Positions 57,596 to 64,000 of a stretch of DNA of 64,000 bases are shown here, in pieces. The first letter of the stretch is position 1. Each line of letters starts with the position of its first letter. The notes under the pieces were generated by a model. The model saw nothing but the letters and a program-made list of their open reading frames with translations. It had not been told where the DNA came from and made no database searches. Source of the stretch: Okeania sp. SIO2C9. Lineage in GTDB: Bacteria > Cyanobacteriota > Cyanobacteriia > Cyanobacteriales > Microcoleaceae. A program made the translations under genes and the position numbers. The stretch is taken from assembly GCF_010672455.1 (NCBI RefSeq), contig NZ_JAAHGO010000010.1, forward strand, positions 106,718 through 170,717. Reading direction: 5' to 3'.

Positions 57596-58060
57596 GATGA
57601 CATCTAATTAATCAGACCCGATATAACTTATTGAAAAGAGAATAGGGAGTAGGAGGTAAAAAATGGTGGGAAATTTCCGACATTCTCCAGATAATTAACA
57701 AAAGTATTTTGATGACATCTAATTAATCAGACCCGATATAACTTATTGAAAAGAGAATAGGGAGTAGGAGGTAAAAAATAGTGGGAAATTTCCGACATTC
57801 TCCAGATAATTAACAAAAGTATTTTGATGACATCTAATTAATCAGACCCGATATAACTTATTGAAAAGAGAATAGGGAGTAGGAGGTAAAAAATAGTGGG
57901 AAATTTCCGACATTCTCCAGATAATTAACAAAAGTATTTTGATGACATCTAATTAATCAGACCCGATATAACTTATTGAAAAGAGAATAGGGAGTAGGAG
58001 GTAAAAAATGGTGGGAAATTTCCGACATTCTCAAAACAATGAAGAAAAATATTTTTATTA
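57596..58060. repeat. Four 115-bp tandem units
   Basis: Units begin GATGACATCTAATTAATCAG (the first with one earlier junction base different) at 57596, 57711, 57826 and 57941, exactly 115 bp apart. They differ at only a few positions (AAAATGGTGGG versus AAAATAGTGGG). A degenerate fifth start is near 58050. Each carries GGAAATTTCC and GGGAGTAGGAGG. The array lies in the leader of the second sulfotransferase gene. It has no spacer variation of the CRISPR kind. Confidence 0.9.
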
Positions 58061-58182
58061 TGTCTAACGAATCAGACCCTATATAATTTAGATGAATCTA
58101 TAATTTTTATTTATTCCCTGTTGCCTGTTGCCTGTTCCCTCAAGCATAAAACTTTGTACCTTATCAACTGGAAAACTGCTGT

Positions 58183-60228
58183 ATGTCTAATAATGAAAAT
58201 CAAAAAAAACTAGCAATTAATTTAAATCAAATAGCAGCATCTCATCTAGCCGATGGAAAGTTAAATGAGGCTTATGCAGCTTGTTTACAAGCATTAAATA
58301 GCCAACCAGAATTTGCACCAGCTTGTAAAACTATGGGAGATATTTTTCAAGCACAAGGCGACATAGAAGCAGCAAAAAATTACTACAATAAGGCTATTCA
58401 AATACTACCTAATTTTGCGGAAGCTCATGCCAACTTGGGTAGTATGTATGCCAAACAACAGGAATGGGAACGAGCAATTTCAACTTATGAAAAAGCCCTC
58501 AAAATCCAACCAAATTTAGCAGGAGTTTATCGAAATTTAGCTAAAGTATGGCACAGTATTAGTCAAGAAAAATTAGGCACAGAATGTAATTATCAAGCAG
58601 TTATTCTAGAACCAGAATCATTGACAGCTACAGAACATCTAAATTTAGGAAATAAACTTTTAGAGTTAGATAAAATAGAGGCAGCAATTAACTGTTACCG
58701 TAATGCTATTAAAATAAACCCCAATTTATCAGCAGCATATCAAGAATTAGGAGAAATCCTGAGTCAAAATGGCGAGTTAGAGGAAGCCTTAGTAGTTTTA
58801 AAACAAGGCATAAAATTCGCTCCTAAAAATCCTAGACTTTACTACTTACTAGGAACAGTTTTCCAAGAAAAAAAAGAATATGATTCAGCCCACACCGCCT
58901 ATAGTAGTGCGATAAAACTCAAACCAGAAAATCATTTATTCCACAAAAAATTAGGAGATATCTTTCAAGAAAAAGGTGAACTAGAGCAAGCGATCGCCTG
59001 TTACCAAAAATCTCTAGAAATCAGCCCTAATTTTTTTTGGGGTTACTACAGTTTAGGTAATATATATATTAAGCAACAACGATGGGATGAAGCAATTTAT
59101 GTTTACCATAAATCAACTATTATCAGCCCAAAATTTTCTGGTGCATACTATAAATTAGCTGATGCTTTTTTGCACAATTATCAAAAAAAAGAAGCTATTA
59201 ATGCTCACTTAGAAGCTGTTAGACTTAGACCAGAACATTCTTGGTTTTCTCATCATTCAGTCTTATGGAATAATTTATTAGAAAATAGGCTTGAGGAAGT
59301 ATTAAATTTATATCAAAATGCTACCAAAATTGAGCAAAATAGTTTTTTTTGTCATCTCAATTTAGGGGAAATTTTTACAAAAATCGGAAATATTGAAGCA
59401 GCCATTAGGAGTTATAAAACAGCCTGTTACAATCAAACAAAAAAAATCAATCCTACTTTTGTAGAAAAACATTGGAATTTTAATAACCCATCAAATCCTA
59501 ATTTCATTATTATCGGTTCTCAAAAAAGTGGTACAACCTCTTTGGCAAATTACATTAATCAACATCCTCAAGTTTTACAAGCTATTAAGAAGGAAACACA
59601 TTTTTGGTCAGGAGAATTTCATCGAGGAATTGATTGGTATTTAGCTCATTTTCCTTCTATTCCTCAATCGCAAAATTTTATTACTGGAGAAGCTACTCCT
59701 AATTATTTAGTCAATTATAAAGTGGCGGAAAGAATCTATAGTTTACTACCTGATATTAAACTATTTGTCATTTTAAGAAACCCTGTATATAGAGCTTTTT
59801 CTCAATACCATCATTGGCAAAGATTAAACTGGGAAGACCGCTCCTTTGAAGTAGCTATTAATCAAGAATTAGAAATACTCAAAACTACTCCTAAACAACC
59901 TCAAGGAGATAAAAAATATTGGCAACTTCCAGGAAATTATATAGGGAGAGGTGTTTATATAGAATTTATCCAGAAATGGATGGAAGTATTTCCGAGGGAA
60001 CAATTTTTAATTTTGAGAGGAGAAGACCTTTATCAAGCACCTGATATTACTATGAAACAAGTGTTTGATTTTTTAGGTTTGCCAGAACATAAACTGCCAA
60101 AATATAAAAAGTTGAATTCTGGTTCTTATGCACCAATTTCCGATTTGCTACGTCAAAAATTATCTGAATATTTCCAACCTCATAATCAGAGATTAGAGAA
60201 ATATTTAGGAATGAAGTTTAATTGGTAA
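58183..60228 (+). CDS. TPR protein with C-terminal sulfotransferase domain (II)
   Basis: 681 aa. TPR units fill about residues 10-415 (GKLNEAYAACLQALNSQPEFAPACKTMGDIFQAQGDIEAAKNYYNKAIQILPNFAEAHANLGSMYAKQQEWERAISTYEKALKIQPNLAGVYRNLAKVW). The sulfotransferase domain runs from about 438: PAPS loop NFIIIGSQKSGTTSLANYI near 440-458, then KKETHFWS, TGEATPNYL and the 3'-phosphate site FVILRNPVYRAFSQYHHW near 528-545. It ends YLGMKFNW like the first copy. The K-S-G-T-T loop is canonical here. The TPR half matches the 56175 gene better than the first sulfotransferase gene does, indicating domain shuffling within the cluster. Confidence 0.9.
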   Translation: MSNNENQKKLAINLNQIAASHLADGKLNEAYAACLQALNSQPEFAPACKTMGDIFQAQGDIEAAKNYYNKAIQILPNFAEAHANLGSMYAKQQEWERAISTYEKALKIQPNLAGVYRNLAKVWHSISQEKLGTECNYQAVILEPESLTATEHLNLGNKLLELDKIEAAINCYRNAIKINPNLSAAYQELGEILSQNGELEEALVVLKQGIKFAPKNPRLYYLLGTVFQEKKEYDSAHTAYSSAIKLKPENHLFHKKLGDIFQEKGELEQAIACYQKSLEISPNFFWGYYSLGNIYIKQQRWDEAIYVYHKSTIISPKFSGAYYKLADAFLHNYQKKEAINAHLEAVRLRPEHSWFSHHSVLWNNLLENRLEEVLNLYQNATKIEQNSFFCHLNLGEIFTKIGNIEAAIRSYKTACYNQTKKINPTFVEKHWNFNNPSNPNFIIIGSQKSGTTSLANYINQHPQVLQAIKKETHFWSGEFHRGIDWYLAHFPSIPQSQNFITGEATPNYLVNYKVAERIYSLLPDIKLFVILRNPVYRAFSQYHHWQRLNWEDRSFEVAINQELEILKTTPKQPQGDKKYWQLPGNYIGRGVYIEFIQKWMEVFPREQFLILRGEDLYQAPDITMKQVFDFLGLPEHKLPKYKKLNSGSYAPISDLLRQKLSEYFQPHNQRLEKYLGMKFNW

Positions 60229-61070
60229 TTATTGAATAAGGAATGAGGAAAGACCGAAGTTGGAAAAAGGAAAAAGTGGATGAGGACTCACACCCCAACC
60301 AATTTTCATTAATTGATAATGGATAATGAATAATGGATAATTACCTATGGTTAAAACTGTTACGGAATTGAATATCAGAAAATCTGATTTCTTCTCTTGG
60401 TCAATTGGATATGGCGAGGAGACCTCGCCATCCCTCGACCGCTTTTGTCTCCTTGCTCATGAGAGGTTTTAAACCTTTGGGGATTAATTATCAATTATTA
60501 ATTATCAATTATCCATTGGTAAATATCCTATAGAACCCATTTGGTATCTTTGCCTGGGTAAAAATTGATGTAGTCAAAAAATATATCCAAAGTTGATAAA
60601 ACTACGTTCCGCTATGCGATAGAACTCCGTTCCGCTACGCGAACGCACTTCCACTCACTAATTCTCTTTTTCATCTTAATAAGCACCTACGCAGAGCGAA
60701 TTACTTACCTCAAAAATACACGAAAATTTTTTCACAAGCAACCACCCTATATTTCTTACATATCAAAACTTTTAATCAATGGCCAAGGAAAGCGCGATCG
60801 CACTCAAATTATCCCCATTTTTCCCCCTAAATAGCTCATTTAAACTTTTTTGGGAAAAATTAGTTTAAATTCCAAATATATTTGACAAAATTTTATAAAT
60901 TTAACTTATATAAAAGTTTTTTTTAACCAATTATTAAACCTTAAAAAGCTTACAGATAAAGCTTTTCAGAAGAGAAAACAGGAAGTATATTTTCTATAGA
61001 ACCCATTTATCTTTGATTCTCGCCACTACTTGTAATGCCAAAATACTGTGGATGGGAACTCACACCCCAA
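60229..61070. repeat. Repeat-rich spacer
   Basis: Family R3 occupies 60307-60519, with the palindrome ATGGCGAGGAGACCTCGCCAT near 60413. TATAGAACCCATTTG occurs at 60531 and, as TATAGAACCCATTT, at 60997; the same motif flanks the TnpB relic at 14999. ACTACGTTCCGCTATGCGATAG and a second ACTCCGTTCCGCTACGCGA lie near 60601-60645. The rest is AT-rich, and no gene is visible. Confidence 0.55.
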
Positions 61071-61570
61071 GTAATTGTAAATATTCTATAGGAGGCGAGA
61101 TATTCAACTCAAAATCAAAAGATAATTGCTGGTTTGTTGTTAGTCATTAACTATTTGTTTTTAGGAGTTATTAAAAATATGTCGGATGTAAATATTGAAC
61201 AAGTAAGGACTGAAGGACTGAAAAAGTCAAAAGTGGATGAGAACTCACACCCCAAGTAATTGTAAATATTCTATAGGAGGCGAGATATTCAACTCAAAAC
61301 AAAAAGATAATTGTTGGTTTGTCGTTAGTCATTAACTATTTGTTTTTAGGAGTTACTGAAAATATGTCGGATGTAAATGTTGAACAAGTAAGGACTGAAG
61401 CTCGGAAAAAGTCAAAAGTGGATGGGAACTCACACCTCAAGTAATTGTAAATATTCTATAGGAGGCGAGATATTCAACTCAAAACAAAAAGATAATTGTT
61501 GGTTTGTCGTTAGTCATTAACTATTTGTTTTTAGGAGTTACTGAAGATATGTTGGATGTAAATAATCAAA
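61071..61570 (+). repeat. 185-bp tandem repeat echoing the GT61 gene start
   Basis: GTAATTGTAAATATTCTATA begins units at 61071, 61256 and 61441, exactly 185 bp apart. Each unit contains TTTTTAGGAGTTA followed by an ATG and a short frame: MSDVNIEQVRTEG.., MSDVNVEQVRTEA.. and, in the third, MLDVNNQ, which is the true start of the GT61 gene at 61549. The first two are copies of leader, ribosome site and initiation codon without the gene body. Confidence 0.9.
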
Positions 61571-63021
61571 AAATATCCGTATTGAATTTAAAGCAAAAAG
61601 CTGAAATATATTTATCTCAAGGAAAGTTAGATCTAGCTTATGATACTTGTTCCCAAGCTTTAGAAATTTTGCCAAATTGTGGGGAAGTTTATAAAACTCA
61701 GGGCAATATATTACAAAGAATGGGGAAGTTGGAATTAGCTAAAAATTTTTACAGAAAAGCGATTAAATATAATCCAAATTTAGCAGAAGCTCATGCAAAT
61801 ATCGGTAGTATCTTTGCTAGGCAACAGCAATGGGAAAAAGCTATAAAGTCTTATAATAAAGCTATTAGTCTTAAACCACTTTTTGCCGGATTTTATCGAA
61901 ATTTAGCTAAAATATGGCAAAGTTTAGGTAAGCATGAGTTAACAAAAGAATACACTAACAAAGCACTTGATTTAGAAGCTAAATATGAGCAGAATATAAG
62001 TAAGATAGAAATATTTTCAGCTACTGAAGTAAATATGCTAGCTTCTCAAACAATTGAAAAACAAACTCATCACATTTTTAGAAGTAGAAAAGTATATTCA
62101 CAATCAGCATTTGTCACAGTAGTACCTGGAGGAAAAGGTTATATTAACGTGGGAGTTACCGCAGTAATAACCTCTGAAAATAAGCTAGTATCAGAAGTTT
62201 CTACAAGAAATGCTGAATTAATTATCTCTTCATCAGAACTACCATCTATCTATAATATAGAAGGAACAGTTGCTTTATTATCAATAAAATGGGGTAAAAA
62301 TAATTATTTTCATTGGATGTTTGATATAGTAACTCGAATTCATTTATTACTTCTTAGTAATTTGAAAATAGATAAATTCGTAGTTAATCAATGCCAGAAA
62401 AAATTTCAAAGAGAAACTATAGAATCTTTGGGTATATCCCAAGACAAAATTATAGAAAGCGAAATTTATCCCTATATACAAGCTGAAAGATTATTAGTTC
62501 CTTCCTTCTCTTATTCCGATGGAAAATATCTGAGAATCCCTAAGTGGGGATGTGATTTTTTAAGAAATTCATTTTTGTCAGAGGAAGCTAAAAAAACAAG
62601 ATATTATCAAACAGAAAGGATATATATTAGTCGGAAAGAATCATCACGACGACGAGTAGTTAATGAGGAAGAAGTAATCAGTTTTTTAGATAAATTTGAT
62701 TTTGAAAGTATTACTTTAGAATCAATGTCTGTTGCAGAGCAGGCAACATTATTGGCTAGTGTTAAAGTTGTAGTAGCACTTCATGGTGCAGGATTAACTA
62801 ACCTTGTATTTTGTAGTTCTGGCACTAAAGTTATAGAATTTTTTGCTCCTGAATATATAGTTAAATACTATTGGATACTTAGCAATGTATGTGGTTTGGA
62901 ATATTACTACTTATTAGGGGAGCAACTTAATGAAGAGTCTTCTAGAGAACCAGCAAAGAAAGATATTTTTGTTGATTTGCAGAAACTATTAGACTTAATG
63001 AAACTTACAAAAATTATTTAA
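61549..63021 (+). CDS. TPR protein with GT61-type glycosyltransferase domain
   Basis: 490 aa from the ATG at 61549, which has AGGAG upstream. An open frame extends 15 codons earlier only through the repeat. Residues 8-140 are TPRs closely matching those of 58183 (LKQKAEIYLSQGKLDLAYDTCSQALEILPN). From about 190 the protein is a DUF563/GT61 glycosyltransferase: KWGKNNYFHWMFDIVTRIHLLL, LLVPSFSY, ERIYISRKESSRRRVVNEEEV, and VVVALHGAGLTNLVFCSSGTKVIEFFAPEY. Family members add xylose, arabinose or GlcNAc to glycans. The same TPR platform carrying a sugar transferase here and sulfotransferases nearby points to sulfated glycan assembly, by inference. Confidence 0.9.
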   Translation: MLDVNNQKISVLNLKQKAEIYLSQGKLDLAYDTCSQALEILPNCGEVYKTQGNILQRMGKLELAKNFYRKAIKYNPNLAEAHANIGSIFARQQQWEKAIKSYNKAISLKPLFAGFYRNLAKIWQSLGKHELTKEYTNKALDLEAKYEQNISKIEIFSATEVNMLASQTIEKQTHHIFRSRKVYSQSAFVTVVPGGKGYINVGVTAVITSENKLVSEVSTRNAELIISSSELPSIYNIEGTVALLSIKWGKNNYFHWMFDIVTRIHLLLLSNLKIDKFVVNQCQKKFQRETIESLGISQDKIIESEIYPYIQAERLLVPSFSYSDGKYLRIPKWGCDFLRNSFLSEEAKKTRYYQTERIYISRKESSRRRVVNEEEVISFLDKFDFESITLESMSVAEQATLLASVKVVVALHGAGLTNLVFCSSGTKVIEFFAPEYIVKYYWILSNVCGLEYYYLLGEQLNEESSREPAKKDIFVDLQKLLDLMKLTKII

Positions 63022-63368
63022 CTCACTGCGTTCTAAGGAAGAGTAAGCATTTAGCAGTCAGCGCTTCAGCTATCAGTTATTACTTTTAGTTTTAGATAAA
63101 AACTTTGCTAATTGAGTCAGAATTTATACTTACTATAAAAGCTGCCTGAAACAGTCTATATTTATTAAAATCCCCTCATGAGAGCTGAGAGCTGACAGCT
63201 AAAAGCTGAATGCTTACAAAGAAGAAGGTTAATAGGTTAATAATACTAATAGAGATTTCTAATAATAAAAAATAAAATCAATTATCCCACTCTTATTTAT
63301 CAATTATTTCCCCTACTCCCTACTCCCTACTCCCTACTCCCTACTCCCTACTCCCTCTTTTGGTGGAG
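63022..63368. repeat. Spacer with pentanucleotide-rich short tandem repeat
   Basis: ACTCCCT units are iterated about seven times at 63306-63356, a heptamer array of the STRR type common in filamentous cyanobacteria. TCAGCGCTTCAGCTATCAG and GAGAGCTGAGAGCTGACAGC stretches lie near 63060 and 63181. No gene is visible. Confidence 0.6.
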
Positions 63369-64000
63369 ATGTCTAATGATATAATCATTAATGAAGTGAG
63401 TATGGCTAATATTAACTTAATGGAAAACCCAGAGGAAGCAGCATTACAATTAAACCAGCAAGCAGAATTTTATCTCAATCAAGAGAAATTTGAAAAGGCT
63501 TATAACGTTTGCTTAAAAGCTTTAGAATTAGTTCCAGATTTTGTACCAGCTAACAATACCATAGGGCAAATTATGGAAAAAATAGATGGCTTAGACTCAG
63601 CTATTGATTGGTATAAAAAAGCTATTGAAAAACAACCAAACCTAGCTGAAATTCATGCAAATTTAGGAAAAATTTATGTCAGACAACAGCAGTGGCATCA
63701 AGCTATTACTTGCTACGAAATAGCCACAAAACTACAACCAAATTTTGCCAGTGCTTATCGTGCCTTAGCACAAATATGGCATCAAACAGATCAGCCAGAA
63801 TTAGCTGCCTCTTGTTGGTATAAAGCACTGAATTTAAAACCAGAATGGGCAACAGATTTAGAATATCTGAAATTGGCAAAAACTCTATTAAAATATGAGC
63901 GAAAAAAAGAAGCGATCGCTTGTTATGAAGAAGCACTTAAGTTAAATCAAAATCTATCTCAAGCACATCATAATTTAGGAGAAATTTATAGTGGCGAATC
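63369..64000 (+). CDS. TPR repeat protein, 5' part (runs off the window)
   Basis: The frame opens at ATG 63369 (MSNDIIINEVSMANINLMENPEEAALQLNQQAEFYL) and is still open at the window edge, 210 codons later. ATG codons at 63402 and 63420 are alternative starts. The TPR units continue the pattern of the cluster: EKFEKAYNVCLKALELVPDFVPANNTIGQIMEKIDGLDSAIDWYKKAIEKQPNLAEIHANLGKIYVRQQQWHQAITCYEIATKLQPNFASAYRALAQIW. A HIP1 octamer lies inside a TPR helix (KEAIACYEEAL). By analogy a sulfotransferase or glycosyltransferase domain may follow outside the window. Confidence 0.85.
   Translation, partial: MSNDIIINEVSMANINLMENPEEAALQLNQQAEFYLNQEKFEKAYNVCLKALELVPDFVPANNTIGQIMEKIDGLDSAIDWYKKAIEKQPNLAEIHANLGKIYVRQQQWHQAITCYEIATKLQPNFASAYRALAQIWHQTDQPELAASCWYKALNLKPEWATDLEYLKLAKTLLKYERKKEAIACYEEALKLNQNLSQAHHNLGEIYSGE

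Noticed and set aside
57596-58060. CRISPR array
   Set aside because: The whole 115-bp unit is conserved, so there are no unique spacers; the same holds for the 185-bp and 95-123-bp arrays.
63706-63936. 76-aa minus-strand frame
   Set aside because: It is antisense to a clear TPR gene that runs off the window.

Overview
The window comes from a filamentous, low-GC cyanobacterium. Photosystem II genes psbH and psbN sit head to head, with tatA and pth alongside. A plant-type ferredoxin:thioredoxin reductase catalytic subunit, a CbiET-type cobalamin enzyme, XisH/XisI, Uma2 and DUF3146 genes, and many GCGATCGC (HIP1) octamers agree with this. Long spacers, numerous decayed genes and many small repeats resemble marine Oscillatoriales of the Trichodesmium/Okeania kind. 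That placement is an inference from gene content, not a measurement.

Layout. 1-3.1 kb: 3' end of valS, an unknown 281-aa protein, an xisH remnant plus xisI, and two small genes broken by in-frame stops (one antitoxin-like, one Uma2). 3.9-8.1 kb: a 1403-aa NACHT-pentapeptide-WD40 protein, the best candidate for a conflict or sensing system, followed by a triplicated 99-bp hairpin unit. 9.4-14.6 kb: DUF309, ftrC, DUF58, coaD and a DivIVA-like coiled-coil protein preceded by two decayed copies of its own 5' end. 15-16 kb: insertion-sequence debris. 16.3-22.3 kb: hisA, a DUF2459 protein, a TetR regulator facing a CMD/AhpD-like gene across a perfect palindrome, a dead Rieske gene, a STAS protein and an acidic membrane protein. 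22.3-24.3 kb: debris. 24.3-28.3 kb: holA, a 2H phosphoesterase, cobL and a carotenoid-oxygenase fragment. 28.9-37.7 kb: a phosphodiester glycosidase, a PEP-CTERM protein, carB, a small conserved protein and an ROK kinase. 37.7-49 kb: two broken tnpB elements and one intact, pyrG, DUF3146, the pth-tatA-psbH block opposed by psbN, and aroC. 49-51.3 kb: a metallo-beta-lactamase-fold protein and a CnoX-like thioredoxin-TPR protein. 52.5-64 kb: five consecutive plus-strand TPR genes, two ending in sulfotransferase domains and one in a GT61 glycosyltransferase domain; the last runs off the window.

Two themes cut across the genes. First, mobile DNA: at least five MITE-like families with terminal inverted repeats, and six or more TnpB/IS605 relics against one intact tnpB. 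Several repeats end exactly at, or inside, a gene's stop codon. Second, 'echoes': at five loci only the 5' or 3' end of a gene has been copied, usually in tandem next to the gene (xisI, DUF58, the DivIVA-like gene, the first sulfotransferase, the GT61 gene). In-frame stops in otherwise well preserved genes show continuing gene decay. I found no rRNA, tRNA or CRISPR array by eye.
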